Numbered from the stretch's first letter, positions 8,490 to 17,442 are shown. The stretch is 64,000 bases of DNA from Aliamphritea hakodatensis (GCF_024347195.1 NZ_AP025281.1:992001-1056000), one strand, 5' to 3'. A program made the numbers and translations. The notes: generated by a model not told the origin, from the letters alone.

Positions 8490-9515
8490 ATGGATATTAA
8501 ACAAGCACTGGCGGTGGTTGCTGAACAGCAGGACCTGTCGACTGAACAGATGCAGGCGGTGATGAATCAGATCATGACCGGCAATGCCAGCGATGCCCAG
8601 ATTGGCGCACTGCTGATGGGCCTGCGGATGAAAGGCGAATGTGTGGCTGAAATTACCGGCGCGGCGGATGCTATGCGCAAGCTGGCGACCCCGGTATTTA
8701 TTCAGGCAGACAAAGCGGTGGATATCGTCGGTACCGGCGGTGACGGTTCTAACCTGTTTAACGTATCCAGCGCTTCCTCCGTTGTGGTGGCAGCTGCTGG
8801 CGGTCATGTGGCCAAGCACGGTAACCGTTCGGTTTCCTCCAGTTCCGGTGCGGCAGATCTGCTGGAAACAGCCGGCCTGAATCTGGAAATTAATCCTGAA
8901 CAGGTTGCCCGCTGTATTGATGAAGTGGGTGTAGGCTTTATGTTTGCACCGCAACACCACAGCGCAATGAAATACGCGATTGGCCCGCGCAAAGAAATGG
9001 GGCTGCGCACCTTATTTAATATTCTGGGGCCGCTGACCAATCCGGCCTCTGCCCGGCATTATCTGCTGGGGGTGTTTGATCAGTCGCTGTGCCTGCCAAT
9101 GGCGCAGGCATTACAGGCACTGGGCGCTAACCATGCGCTGGTGGTACATGCTGCGGATGGTCTGGATGAAATCAGTCTGGCGGAAAAAACCTTCGTCGCC
9201 GAGCTGAAAGACGGCGACATCAGCGAATACACCATCAGTGCGGCGGATGCCGGTCTGGAGGTTCAGTCTCTGGACGGCCTGCAGGTAAACGGGTCGGATG
9301 AAAGTCTGGCGCTGATTAACGCCGCATTTGCCGGTGAAAACATGAAAGCTGTGGATATGATTGCATTGAATGCGGGTGCTGCGTTGTATGCGGCGGATCA
9401 GGCGGACAGTCTGGCGGCCGGTGTGGCACTGGCAAAAGCAACCATTCTTGAGGGTAAGGCCGCGGCGAAACTGCAGCAGCTGGCCGAATTTACGCAACGT
9501 TTTAAGGGCGAATAA
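8490..9515 (+). CDS. trpD: Anthranilate phosphoribosyltransferase
   Basis: This 341-residue protein transfers the phosphoribosyl group of PRPP to anthranilate, the second committed step of tryptophan synthesis. It shows the PRPP/Mg signature VGTGGDGSNLFNVSSASS, then GGHVAKHGNRSVSS, and NILGPLTNPA later. Length is normal for the family. The ATG follows GAAGGAAG. Its TAA stop overlaps the ATG of trpC by one base (TAATG), consistent with translational coupling. Confidence 0.95.
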   Translation: MDIKQALAVVAEQQDLSTEQMQAVMNQIMTGNASDAQIGALLMGLRMKGECVAEITGAADAMRKLATPVFIQADKAVDIVGTGGDGSNLFNVSSASSVVVAAAGGHVAKHGNRSVSSSSGAADLLETAGLNLEINPEQVARCIDEVGVGFMFAPQHHSAMKYAIGPRKEMGLRTLFNILGPLTNPASARHYLLGVFDQSLCLPMAQALQALGANHALVVHAADGLDEISLAEKTFVAELKDGDISEYTISAADAGLEVQSLDGLQVNGSDESLALINAAFAGENMKAVDMIALNAGAALYAADQADSLAAGVALAKATILEGKAAAKLQQLAEFTQRFKGE

Positions 9516-10330
9516 TGAGTCATCCTGATACCCCGACTATTTTAAAGAAGATCATCGCGCGTAAGCACGAAGAAGTGGCTGAGCGTCAGGCAAAGGTGTC
9601 TGTTGATCAGCTTAAAGAACAGATTGTTGCGCAGCAGGGCAGTGCAACTGATCCGCGTGGCTTTGTGGCCAGCATGCAGAAAGCCCTCAGCGAAGGCCGT
9701 TCGGCGGTGATTGCTGAAGCGAAGAAAGCCAGCCCGTCGAAGGGCGTGATGCGTGATCCGTTTGTGCCGGCCGATATTGCCGCGTCATATGAAGCTGGCG
9801 GCGCCAGCTGTTTATCCGTTCTGACGGACGCAGATTTCTTTCAGGGCAGCGAAGACTACCTGATGCAGGCCCGTGCAGCCTGCAACCTGCCGGTTATCCG
9901 TAAAGACTTTATTGTGGATACCTATCAGGTGTATGAAGCCCGGGCGATCGGTGCTGACTGTATTCTGCTGATTGCCGCCTCCCTGACGGACGAACAGATG
10001 CGCGAGCTGAACGATCTGGCCATCGAACTGGGCATGGATGTACTGATTGAAGTACATAACCGTGAAGAGCTGCACCGTTCGCTGCCGCTGAACAATACCC
10101 TGGTGGGCATTAATAACCGTAACCTGCACACCTTCGAAGTGACGCTGGAGCACACCTACGAACTGCTGGATGAAATTCCGCAGGACCGTATCGTGGTGAC
10201 TGAAAGCGGCATTCTGAATCAGCAGGATGTACAGGATATGCGTGCCAAACAGGTTAACAGCTTCCTGGTGGGTGAAGCCTTTATGCGGGCGGAAGATCCG
10301 GGCGCTAAACTGAGTGAGTTGTTTGCCTGA
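9515..10330 (+). CDS. trpC: Indole-3-glycerol phosphate synthase
   Basis: This 271-residue TIM-barrel enzyme closes the indole ring of CdRP to give indole-3-glycerol phosphate. It carries the family signature IAEAKKASPSKGVMRDPF, the catalytic-lysine strand VIRKDFIVDTYQVYEARAIG and the C-terminal phosphate-binding FLVGEAFMRAEDPG. It is monofunctional, with no TrpF domain fused. It is the last gene of the trpGDC unit; the OsmC-like gene begins 54 bases later and may be co-transcribed. Confidence 0.95.
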   Translation: MSHPDTPTILKKIIARKHEEVAERQAKVSVDQLKEQIVAQQGSATDPRGFVASMQKALSEGRSAVIAEAKKASPSKGVMRDPFVPADIAASYEAGGASCLSVLTDADFFQGSEDYLMQARAACNLPVIRKDFIVDTYQVYEARAIGADCILLIAASLTDEQMRELNDLAIELGMDVLIEVHNREELHRSLPLNNTLVGINNRNLHTFEVTLEHTYELLDEIPQDRIVVTESGILNQQDVQDMRAKQVNSFLVGEAFMRAEDPGAKLSELFA

Positions 10331-10384
10331 TCTACAGGGCAAAAGCTGTGCTGAATATTCATTTTCATAAGAAGTATAAAAATC

Positions 10385-10792
10385 ATGCAAGCAAAAGTTA
10401 AATGGGACGGCGATGTCCGTTTTAAGTGTACGACCGGTTCCGGTTTTGATCTGACGTTGGATGGTGAACTGAAAGAAGGTCCGCGGCCGATGGAAATGAT
10501 GCTGCTGGGGCTGGGCGGTTGCACTTCCTATGATGTCGTGGGTATTCTGAAGAAAACCCGTCAGGACGTGGTTGACTGCGTGGCTGAAATTGACGCTGAG
10601 CGGGCGGATGCTGTACCGGCGGTGTTCACTAAGATTCACGTTAAGTTTGTGGTTTCTGGCCGTGATCTGAATGAGAAGAAAGTGGAACGTGCCGTTAAGC
10701 TGTCTGCAGAACAGTATTGCTCTGCTTCACTGATGCTGGAAAAGGGCGGTGTGGAAATTACCCACAGCTACGAGATTATCGAAGTTGAGTAA
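10385..10792 (+). CDS. OsmC family protein (YhfA-like)
   Basis: This 135-residue OsmC/Ohr-fold protein has GLGGCTSYDVVGILKKTRQ, containing the first conserved Cys, and the second conserved Cys in KLSAEQYCSASLML. Family members with two such cysteines act on organic hydroperoxides; the YhfA subgroup has no firm substrate. The arrangement after trpC is shared with pseudomonads as far as I recall. The start ATG follows AAGAAG. Confidence 0.85.
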   Translation: MQAKVKWDGDVRFKCTTGSGFDLTLDGELKEGPRPMEMMLLGLGGCTSYDVVGILKKTRQDVVDCVAEIDAERADAVPAVFTKIHVKFVVSGRDLNEKKVERAVKLSAEQYCSASLMLEKGGVEITHSYEIIEVE

Positions 10793-10871
10793 CTGATGGT
10801 GTAGTGGTTCGGAGACTGTGTGGCGGTGGCTGCACAGTTGACTGAGATGGGTTAGTCGGAGACTGGCTGAA

Positions 10872-11375
10872 ATGCGAAACGGATATGTTCAGACATCTTA
10901 TCTTTTAAACTTCCTGATGCTGATGGCATTGCTGGCGCAGGCTGTGTCTGCGCGTGCCGAAAGCAGCAAGGTGTATTTGCTCGGCAATATAGATATCCGG
11001 GGCACTCCCGTCACAATTTCTGTGTTACTGCATGAGCGGAAGGTAACCGAGCTGGCTGAGTGCCAGGCATTTCTGAAGAAAAATATCCGTAACAGCATTG
11101 CCGACCAGCAACTCTACCGGCACCATATCCGGCAGCAGAAAACCGGTATTACCCTCAAACCCCGTTACCGCTGCATTGAGTCGGACCGTAAGATCAGCCG
11201 CTGGGACCCCCGCGGTTTCTATCAGTACATCTATCTGGTTGATATGCGTGAATCCCTGAGTTTCACCCGGTATGAAGATACTAACAGCTGCTGGGCTGCC
11301 ATCCGTGACGATGCGGAAAAGCATTCCGACAATCTCTTCTGTGCCAAAATGAATCAGCTTATCGACGGCGTCTGA
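10872..11375 (+). CDS. Uncharacterised exported protein
   Basis: I do not recognise this 167-residue protein. It starts with a probable signal peptide: hydrophobic core about residues 12-26 and a likely cleavage after SARA. The mature part is rich in basic residues and has four cysteines, in AECQAF, RYRCIES, SCWAA and LFCAKM, spaced so that two disulfides are possible. No catalytic motif is visible. It lies between the OsmC-like gene and the rpsF promoter and seems to be transcribed alone. The start codon is supported only by a weak GGAG. Confidence 0.6.
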   Translation: MRNGYVQTSYLLNFLMLMALLAQAVSARAESSKVYLLGNIDIRGTPVTISVLLHERKVTELAECQAFLKKNIRNSIADQQLYRHHIRQQKTGITLKPRYRCIESDRKISRWDPRGFYQYIYLVDMRESLSFTRYEDTNSCWAAIRDDAEKHSDNLFCAKMNQLIDGV

Positions 11376-11472
11376 GCCCGGTTCAGCCGCGTGAGTTTAG
11401 GGTATTTCCGGGCGCGGTATTCTGGCTGAGAATTCTCCGTTGCATCTCTGTGTATGAAAACTGCACAGGTGA

Positions 11473-11500
11473 TTGTTTTTATATCTGATTGGCGTATAAT
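11473..11500 (+). promoter_or_regulatory. Likely sigma-70 promoter of rpsF-rpsR-rplI
   Basis: A TTGTTT -35 box (11473-11478) and a perfect TATAAT -10 box (11495-11500) are separated by 16 bases. A transcript starting about seven bases on would have a leader of roughly 100 bases before rpsF. Confidence 0.65.
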
Positions 11501-11507
11501 TCTGCCT

Positions 11508-11605
11508 CCCTTCGGCTGTGTGCCGGGGTGGAATTAACTTTAACTCCTTGCTTCCGGCCGTTTACGATACGGGTTGGGGGCTGTTTAAACCGTAAGGAGC
11601 AATTA
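11508..11605 (+). promoter_or_regulatory. rpsF 5' leader, possible S6:S18 binding site
   Basis: This roughly 100-base untranslated leader contains GC-rich pairing segments and a CCG just before the AAGGAG ribosome-binding site (11594-11599). In many bacteria the S6:S18 complex represses its own operon through a CCG-containing hairpin in this position. I did not establish the full consensus fold, so this is a candidate by position. Confidence 0.3.
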
Positions 11606-12028
11606 ATGCGTCATTACGAAATCGTTTTTCTGGTTCACCCTAACCAGAGTGAACAGGTTCCAGCGATGGTTGAGCGTTACACCAAGCTGATCGAAGAATC
11701 TGAAGGTCAAATCCACCGTCTGGAAGATTGGGGCCGTCGCCACCTGGCTTACCCAATTAACAAGATCCACAAAGCACACTACGTTCTGATGAACGTTGAA
11801 TGCGAACAGGAAACTCTGGACGAGCTGACTAACATCTTCCGTTACAACGATGCGGTTATCCGTAACATGGTTGTACGTCGTAAGGAAGCTATCTCTGAAG
11901 TATCTCCTATCAAAGCTGCTGAAGGCCGTGAAGAGCGTCGTCCACGTCGCGAAGACAAGCCTGCTGATGCACCTGCACCTGCTGCTGAAGAAGCACCAGC
12001 TGCTGCTGAAGAAGCTGCTGCCGAGTAA
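11606..12028 (+). CDS. rpsF: 30S ribosomal protein S6
   Basis: This 140-residue protein begins MRHYEIVFLVHPNQSEQVP, the standard S6 start, and has the typical RLEDWGRRHLAYPI segment. It binds S18 on the 30S platform. The C-terminus is an Arg/Glu then Ala/Pro/Glu-rich tail, as in gammaproteobacterial S6 proteins that receive glutamate additions (RimK). A longer frame exists upstream, but the ATG at 11606 has a strong AAGGAG at the right distance and fits homologues. First gene of rpsF-rpsR-rplI. Confidence 0.97.
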   Translation: MRHYEIVFLVHPNQSEQVPAMVERYTKLIEESEGQIHRLEDWGRRHLAYPINKIHKAHYVLMNVECEQETLDELTNIFRYNDAVIRNMVVRRKEAISEVSPIKAAEGREERRPRREDKPADAPAPAAEEAPAAAEEAAAE

Positions 12029-12064
12029 TCGGTTTAATAACATTTATTATTGAGGAGATATATC

Positions 12065-12292
12065 ATGGCCCGTTTTTTCCGTCGTAGAAAATTCTGCCGT
12101 TTTACCGCTGAAGGTGTTACCGAGATCGATTACAAAGATCTGGACGTCCTGAAAGGTTACATCACTGAAACCGGTAAAATCGTTCCTAGCCGTATCACTG
12201 GTACTAAGGCTCGCTACCAGCGTCAGCTGGCGACTGCTATCAAGCGCGCTCGCTACGTTGCACTGCTGCCTTACACTGATGCTCATCAGTAA
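12065..12292 (+). CDS. rpsR: 30S ribosomal protein S18
   Basis: This 75-residue protein reads MARFFRRRKFCRFTAEG and ends with ATAIKRARYVALLPYTDAHQ, the full standard S18. The ATG at 12065 follows TTGAGGAGA; an upstream in-frame start is ignored. It partners S6 on the small subunit. The next gene begins about 100 bases on. Confidence 0.97.
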   Translation: MARFFRRRKFCRFTAEGVTEIDYKDLDVLKGYITETGKIVPSRITGTKARYQRQLATAIKRARYVALLPYTDAHQ

Positions 12293-12329
12293 GCAGAACT
12301 GCTACTGACTGATAGGTTTTAGAGCGACA

Positions 12330-12374
12330 GTCCGTAAGGATTGTCGAGCAAGAATTCAGAGCTGTTCGCAGCTC
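12330..12374 (+). other. Two hairpins in the rpsR-rplI spacer
   Basis: CGACAGTCC-GTAA-GGATTGTCG (one mismatch) and GAGCTG-TTCG-CAGCTC (12359-12374, stable UUCG tetraloop) lie between rpsR and rplI. Neither has a T run, so mRNA processing or stability is more likely than termination. Confidence 0.45.
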
Positions 12375-12396
12375 GTAAGATATAGAGGTTTGCGAG

Positions 12397-12843
12397 ATGG
12401 AAGTAATCCTACTCGAGAAAGTTGGCAAACTGGGCGGCCTGGGTGACAAGGTAAACGTTAAGGCTGGTTTCGGTCGTAACTACCTGGTTCCTTTCGGTAA
12501 AGCTGTTCCTGCAACTGCTGCCAACCTGGAAACATTTGAAACTCGTCGTGCTGAACTGGAAAAAGCTGCAGCTGATAAGCTGACTGCTGCCCAGGCGCGC
12601 GCTGAAGAACTGAACGAAGTTGAACTGTCTGTTGTTGCTAAAGCTGGCGACGAAGGCAAGCTGTTCGGTTCTATCGGTACTAACGATATCGCTGAAGCAA
12701 TCACTTCTGCCGGTATCGAAGTAGCTAAGAGCGAAGTTCGTCTGCCAGAAGGTGCTATCCGCGCTACTGGTGAGTACAGCGTTGCTATCCAGCTGCACCC
12801 TGAAGTAACTGCTACTGTTGGTATCGTCGTAGTCGGCGAATAA
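12397..12843 (+). CDS. rplI: 50S ribosomal protein L9
   Basis: This 148-residue protein begins MEVILLEKVGKLGGLGDKV and has the N-terminal RNA-binding domain with GFGRNYLVP, a long connecting helix (about 45-75) and the C-terminal domain. It binds 23S rRNA at the base of the L1 stalk. Length is normal. It ends the ribosomal operon, followed by two consecutive hairpins. Confidence 0.97.
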   Translation: MEVILLEKVGKLGGLGDKVNVKAGFGRNYLVPFGKAVPATAANLETFETRRAELEKAAADKLTAAQARAEELNEVELSVVAKAGDEGKLFGSIGTNDIAEAITSAGIEVAKSEVRLPEGAIRATGEYSVAIQLHPEVTATVGIVVVGE

Positions 12844-12855
12844 TACCTGTGGCAG

Positions 12856-12924
12856 TCACCTGATATTCCGATATCAGGTGAGATAAAAAACACCGCGTAG
12901 TATTATATTGCGCGGTGTTTTTTT
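12856..12924 (+). terminator. Double hairpin terminator after rplI
   Basis: An 11-bp perfect hairpin (TCACCTGATAT/ATATCAGGTGA, 12856-12881) is followed by a second stem, AACACCGCG/CGCGGTGTT (about 12889-12919), flanked by an A run and a seven-T run. The second is a clear intrinsic terminator; the first may reinforce it. Confidence 0.85.
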
Positions 12925-13049
12925 ATGCCTGCAGGAAGTGGTTTGCCTTCGGGGCAGTGATTGCAACAGGCAGCGGCGTACAGTAAGTGTCTGCCGTGCT
13001 AGAGTGATCAGCAAGATGAATAAAATCAGTGGTACGAAGAGGGCTGAGA

Positions 13050-14435
13050 GTGGAAGAGCTGGAATCTGAGTCGAACGAATTAGCCGGGGTTAAAGTCCCG
13101 CCGCATTCCCAGGAAGCCGAGCAGTCAGTGCTGGGCGGGATGATGCTGGATAATAACGCCTGGGATACGGTGTCGGAAATTGTTCTGGAAGCTCAGTTTT
13201 ACCGGCATAACCACCGGTTGATTTTCCGTACCATGGAAAAGCTGGTTGCAGCGATGCAGCCGATCGACGTGGTGACCCTGTCGGAAGAGCTGGACCGCAC
13301 GGCTAACCTTGAAGAAGCCGGTGGTCTGGATTACCTGATTGAGCTGGCCCGTAATACGCCGAGTGCATCTAACATCCGTGCCTATGCTGAAATTGTCCGT
13401 GACCGGGCGATGCTGCGGCAGATGATAGAAGTGGCGAATGAAATTGCCGACAGCGCTTTCTTCCCGGACGGCCGTGCCAGTGATGACGTGCTGAGCGAAG
13501 CTGAGCAGAAAATCTTCCAGATTGCGGAGGAGCGGCCGAACGAAGGTGGGCCGGTTGGGGTAAATCCATTGCTGAAAAAAGCAGTGGATAAAATCGACGA
13601 GTTGTTTAACTCTGAAGGCAGTATGACGGGGGTGACGACCGGGTTTGAGGATCTGGATGGCGCTACCGGCGGTATGCAGCCTTCGGATCTGATCATCGTG
13701 GCGGCGCGTCCTTCCATGGGTAAGACAACCTTTGCCATGAATCTGGTGGAAAATGCTCTGATGGCGCAGGATAAACCGGTGCTGGTATTCAGTCTGGAGA
13801 TGCCCGCGGATCAGTTGGTAACGCGGATGCTGTCATCTCTGGGGCGGATCAACCAGACCAAGGTGCGTTCCGGTAAGCTGGAAGAAGATGACTGGCCAAG
13901 GCTGACAACCGCTGTGAACCTGCTGCGGGATAAACCGCTGTTTATCGATGATACGGCCGGTATCAGCCCCACGGAAATGCGTAACCGTGCCCGCCGGATT
14001 GTGCGTGAGCACGGCGATATCTCGATGATTATGATCGATTATCTTCAGTTAATGCAGATCAAGGGTGGTATGAGCGAAGGCCGTACTGCTGAAATTTCTG
14101 AGATTTCCCGGTCCCTTAAAGCGCTGGCGAAAGAGCTGGAATGCCCGGTTATTGCGCTGTCGCAGCTGAACCGTGCACTTGAACAGCGGCCGAATAAGCG
14201 CCCGGTAAACTCGGACCTGCGTGAATCCGGTGCGATCGAGCAGGATGCCGACGTGATTATGTTTATCTACCGGGACGAAGTTTATAACGAAGATTCACCG
14301 GATAAAGGCATTGCTGAAATTATCATTGGTAAACAGCGTAACGGACCAATCGGTACGACCCGGCTGGCGTTTATTGGTCAGTTCACCAAGTTTGAGAATC
14401 TGGCGCCGATGGCGTATCAGGGATATGACGAATAG
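13050..14435 (+). CDS. dnaB: Replicative DNA helicase
   Basis: This is the hexameric helicase that opens the replication fork. The N-terminal primase-interacting domain begins PPHSQEAEQSVLGGMMLD. The RecA-like domain has Walker A ARPSMGKTTFAMN (about residue 220), Walker B IMIDYLQLM and the DnaB motif LSQLNRALEQRPNKRP. No intein is present. The GTG at 13050, with GAGGG upstream, gives 461 residues; a GTG at 13029 is also in frame. A terminator follows. Confidence 0.95.
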   Translation: MEELESESNELAGVKVPPHSQEAEQSVLGGMMLDNNAWDTVSEIVLEAQFYRHNHRLIFRTMEKLVAAMQPIDVVTLSEELDRTANLEEAGGLDYLIELARNTPSASNIRAYAEIVRDRAMLRQMIEVANEIADSAFFPDGRASDDVLSEAEQKIFQIAEERPNEGGPVGVNPLLKKAVDKIDELFNSEGSMTGVTTGFEDLDGATGGMQPSDLIIVAARPSMGKTTFAMNLVENALMAQDKPVLVFSLEMPADQLVTRMLSSLGRINQTKVRSGKLEEDDWPRLTTAVNLLRDKPLFIDDTAGISPTEMRNRARRIVREHGDISMIMIDYLQLMQIKGGMSEGRTAEISEISRSLKALAKELECPVIALSQLNRALEQRPNKRPVNSDLRESGAIEQDADVIMFIYRDEVYNEDSPDKGIAEIIIGKQRNGPIGTTRLAFIGQFTKFENLAPMAYQGYDE

Positions 14436-14454
14436 CCCCTGAGCCTGTGCACTG

Positions 14455-14479
14455 AACCCCGCGTTATGCGGGGTTTTTT
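14455..14479 (+). terminator. Rho-independent terminator after dnaB
   Basis: AACCCCGC and GCGGGGTT form an 8-bp stem around GTTAT, followed by a T run. Confidence 0.85.
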
Positions 14480-14576
14480 GTGGCGTCAAAACGCTGTTCC
14501 AAAGAGGGATTGATTGTCGGAGCTGATCTGTGAATACTGTGGCGGCAAACACATAATCCAACAGGGAGTGACTCAG

Positions 14577-14867
14577 ATGGCAATTACAAGGATTAATCAG
14601 TTTCAGGCATCTGCCGGTAATGAAGAAAATATGCCGGCGTTTTTGCGGTCCCTGGTGCCGTATATTTCAGGGTCTCCGGGCTGTATTTCCTGTGAAGTTC
14701 TGAGCAACGATGATAACCCTTCAGAATGTATCGTGCTGGAACGCTGGGAAAGTAAAGACGCCCACCGGGCATCCGTCGCTAATTTTCCGCAAAAAGATAT
14801 GCAGGCCGCCGGCATTCTGTTCGCAGCTTCTCCTAAGGGCTGGTATTACTCTTCAGTCGCGGAATAA
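14577..14867 (+). CDS. Antibiotic biosynthesis monooxygenase (ABM) domain protein
   Basis: This 96-residue single-domain protein has the ferredoxin-like ABM fold pattern: ITRINQFQA at the start, a central SPGCISCEVL strand, and CIVLERWESKDAHRAS, the usual family block with W and H. Members are small dimeric cofactor-free monooxygenases or heme-related enzymes; the substrate is unknown here. The ATG at 14577 follows AGGGAG and is preferred to an upstream in-frame start. It converges with the AEC transporter gene, leaving four bases. Confidence 0.75.
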   Translation: MAITRINQFQASAGNEENMPAFLRSLVPYISGSPGCISCEVLSNDDNPSECIVLERWESKDAHRASVANFPQKDMQAAGILFAASPKGWYYSSVAE

Positions 14868-14871
14868 GCGT

Positions 14872-15825
14872 TCAGATAACCTGCCAGAGGCGCAGCAGGT
14901 AAATGCCGCCACTGAGCGTCAGAACACAGCCCAGCGTGGTGGTCAGAATGATATTGGCGGCCAGCTGGGCATCTCCCTGCATGGCTTTGGCCATAACAAA
15001 ACTTGCGGCGGCCGTCGGGCACGCATAGAGCACCATCAAAATCCCCACGTCCTGTCCTCTGAAGCCGTACAGCCAGGCCAGCAGGGTGCCGGCAACCGGA
15101 ATGATCACCAGCTTCAGGGCCGTCGCCCAGCCAGCGGTAACTGAGCTGTTACGCAGGCTCTTAAGGTCCAGTGAACCGCCGATGGCGAGCAGGGCCAGTG
15201 GCAGGGTCAGGCTGGCGAAGTAGTTGCCGATGGCATCGCCAATTACCGGCAGGTGCCAGCCGTTGTAAGAAAACGGCATGGCAAATACTACCGACAGAAT
15301 CAGGGGGTTGGTAATGATGTCTCTGATGATTTTCCGCGGGCTGACGCGGCTATCCTGCCGGGGAATGCTCAGCACCAGTACCGATAAAACGTTATACAGC
15401 GGGATCACACACGCCAGTACCACCGATGCCTGAGCCAGCCCCGGTTCGGCAAACATGTTGAAACATACCGCCAGCCCGACGATGCCGAAATTACCGCGAA
15501 ACGCACCCTGTACAAATACACCTCTGGCGTTGGCCGCCAGTTTCATCCGGCCGCTGAACCACCACAGCAGAGCAACTGTTGCCAGCGTAAAGGCGGCAAA
15601 GAGCAGTAACAGTTGCGGATTAAAAACCGCTTTAAAATCCGTTTGGGAGATGCTCATGAATACCAGTGCCGGCAGGGTAATGGTAAATACCAGCCGGGAT
15701 GAAGTCGTCACAAAGCCTTCATCGATTACCCGGTAACGGCGTAACAGGTAGCCGAGAAATACGATAAAGAAAATCGGTACAACGATATCGCTGGTGAACA
15801 GCAGGGTTTCAAGATAAAGATTCAA
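14872..15825 (-). CDS. AEC family transporter
   Basis: This 317-residue inner-membrane protein has about ten hydrophobic segments and the two-repeat arrangement of the auxin efflux carrier family. Recognisable blocks are FFIVFLGYLLRR near the start, GNFGIVGLA in the middle and YACPTAAASFVMAKAM near the end. Bacterial AEC members often export malate or other small organic acids; the substrate is not readable. The start appears to be TTG at 15825, since no upstream ATG is in frame. Confidence 0.82.
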   Translation of the reverse strand: MNLYLETLLFTSDIVVPIFFIVFLGYLLRRYRVIDEGFVTTSSRLVFTITLPALVFMSISQTDFKAVFNPQLLLLFAAFTLATVALLWWFSGRMKLAANARGVFVQGAFRGNFGIVGLAVCFNMFAEPGLAQASVVLACVIPLYNVLSVLVLSIPRQDSRVSPRKIIRDIITNPLILSVVFAMPFSYNGWHLPVIGDAIGNYFASLTLPLALLAIGGSLDLKSLRNSSVTAGWATALKLVIIPVAGTLLAWLYGFRGQDVGILMVLYACPTAAASFVMAKAMQGDAQLAANIILTTTLGCVLTLSGGIYLLRLWQVI

Positions 15826-15951
15826 CGGGCTGCAACCTTCTTGTCAGAGCCAAAACCGGTAACCGGCCGGGGGAATTACCCGGGGATCATAGCAGGTGCA
15901 GAATAAAGCTGCGAACAGGCCTGCGGCTATCGCAGGCCCCGGGCAGTACTG

Positions 15952-16446
15952 TCAGGCGTGCAGTTTCGGGTAATCAAAGATTTCCAGGGTGCCGCATGAT
16001 TCCGCCAGTTCCGTCCAGCAGGTAATGCTCAGGGGGATGTGCAGCAGTCCGCAGGTCGGAAACTTGCTGAGTTTCTCGCCGGTAAGGTAGGTAGTGAGTA
16101 ATTCCAGAGACGGGTTGTGGCCGACGACGGCGATATGGCGATGGTGATCGCTCTGGCTTTGCAGCAGGTTCATCAGGGTTTCACTGCGGGCATGGTAAAG
16201 CTCCGCGATGTTTTCTATCTCTTCAGGCGGATAGCCGATGCCCCGGGCCAGCTGGATAGCGGTGTTGATTGCCCGGTTGGCGCCGCTGCTGATGATCAGG
16301 TCCGGTCGTAAACCCATTTCGCCGGCCCGGGTGGCCAGACCGGGTAAGTCACGCAGGCCCCGTTTGTTCAGTGGGCGGTCAAAGTCTGCCAACTGGGGAT
16401 CTTTCCAGCAGGATTTCGCGTGTCGAACCAGAGTTAATTGCTTCAT
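15952..16446 (-). CDS. SixA-type phosphohistidine phosphatase
   Basis: This 164-residue histidine phosphatase has LTLVRHAKSCW (phospho-accepting His) at the start, DFDRPLNKRG, and VGHNPSLELL with the second catalytic His. Length and motifs fit SixA, which dephosphorylates histidine phosphotransfer proteins such as NPr. It is transcribed alone. The assignment to SixA rather than a wider subfamily is probable, not proven. Confidence 0.82.
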   Translation of the reverse strand: MKQLTLVRHAKSCWKDPQLADFDRPLNKRGLRDLPGLATRAGEMGLRPDLIISSGANRAINTAIQLARGIGYPPEEIENIAELYHARSETLMNLLQSQSDHHRHIAVVGHNPSLELLTTYLTGEKLSKFPTCGLLHIPLSITCWTELAESCGTLEIFDYPKLHA

Positions 16447-16542
16447 TTTTTGCTGCTCTCAATCGCTCACGAAGTACTTTCCATACTAGTTAAGTCAGGC
16501 TGAAAAGCTATTAACTTGGGCTTTTTTTCGTAATTAATTGAT

Positions 16543-17442
16543 TCAGGTTTGTTTTCTGATCGCCCCTGGCGTTGCGCCGGTGATGCTTTTAAAAGCTTTG
16601 CGGAAAGCCACTTCAGAATGATAACCACAGCGTTCGGCGATATCGGTAATGCTCAGCTCGGAGGTACGCAGCAGTTCGCTGGCCTGCAGCATGCGCCATT
16701 CTGCCAGATAACGCATGGGTGTTTTGGTGGTCAGGTCCCGGAATTGCTCCGCAAAACCGGAACGGCTCATGCCGATGGTGTGGGCAAGGTTTTCTACCGA
16801 CCAGTCTCTGGCCGGTTCTGCGTGAATCAGCCCCAGTGCTTTACCTATCTTGGGGTGGAACAGGGCGCTGAGTAAGCCTTTTTCCAGGCCGTGACCAATC
16901 TGGCTGCGCAGAATATGTACAAACAGGGTGTGGGTCAGGTAATTAACTGACACCCGGGTGCCGGGTTCATTGGCTTCCAGTTCGCTGATCAGCAACTCCA
17001 GTAAGGTTCGGGTGCTGTGCAGTTTATCTGGCTGGCTCAATTCCAGCACGATTACTTCCGGCAAGCTGTCGAGTAATGGCCAGGCGGCTTTGTTTTCGAA
17101 TTCAAAAAATCCGCAGGTAAGCCCTGTCAGTGGCCCTTCATCGGGAAATTTGCCGATTTTTTCCAGCGTTTCATCCACCAGATAACGGCTCGGACAGTTT
17201 TGTTCGCTGGAGAGCATGTGCTTGCAGTCCCGGGGGAAGATGACCAGATCGCCCTGATGTAATTCCCGTGGGGCGGCGTCGGGTAAATGTAACCAGCTGT
17301 GGCCGTTATTCACAAAGTGAAAGGGGACGTGCCGGCTGCCGGACGTGTCAACCGCCCAGCATCCCTGGAAATCTGTATGCAAATAGACCTCTGCCTTGAG
17401 TCTCAGCCAGTGAAGGATGTCGCTTAAGCCATCTTGATGCAT
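16543..17442 (-). CDS. AraC family transcriptional regulator, Cupin_6 type
   Basis: This 299-residue regulator has an N-terminal cupin sensing domain (HVPFHFVNNGHSWLHLP, GDLVIFPRDCKHML) of the Cupin_6 type. The C-terminal AraC DNA-binding domain has two helix-turn-helix units, SVENLAHTIGMSRSGFAEQF and SITDIAERCGYHSEVAFRKAF. It is divergent from the exported-protein/glutaredoxin pair across 153 bases, so it may control them, but no operator was identified. Confidence 0.85.
   Translation of the reverse strand: MHQDGLSDILHWLRLKAEVYLHTDFQGCWAVDTSGSRHVPFHFVNNGHSWLHLPDAAPRELHQGDLVIFPRDCKHMLSSEQNCPSRYLVDETLEKIGKFPDEGPLTGLTCGFFEFENKAAWPLLDSLPEVIVLELSQPDKLHSTRTLLELLISELEANEPGTRVSVNYLTHTLFVHILRSQIGHGLEKGLLSALFHPKIGKALGLIHAEPARDWSVENLAHTIGMSRSGFAEQFRDLTTKTPMRYLAEWRMLQASELLRTSELSITDIAERCGYHSEVAFRKAFKSITGATPGAIRKQT

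Noticed and set aside
9812..10639. 275-codon minus-strand frame across trpC and the OsmC-like gene
   Set aside because: Antisense shadow of two secure genes, with no family motif.
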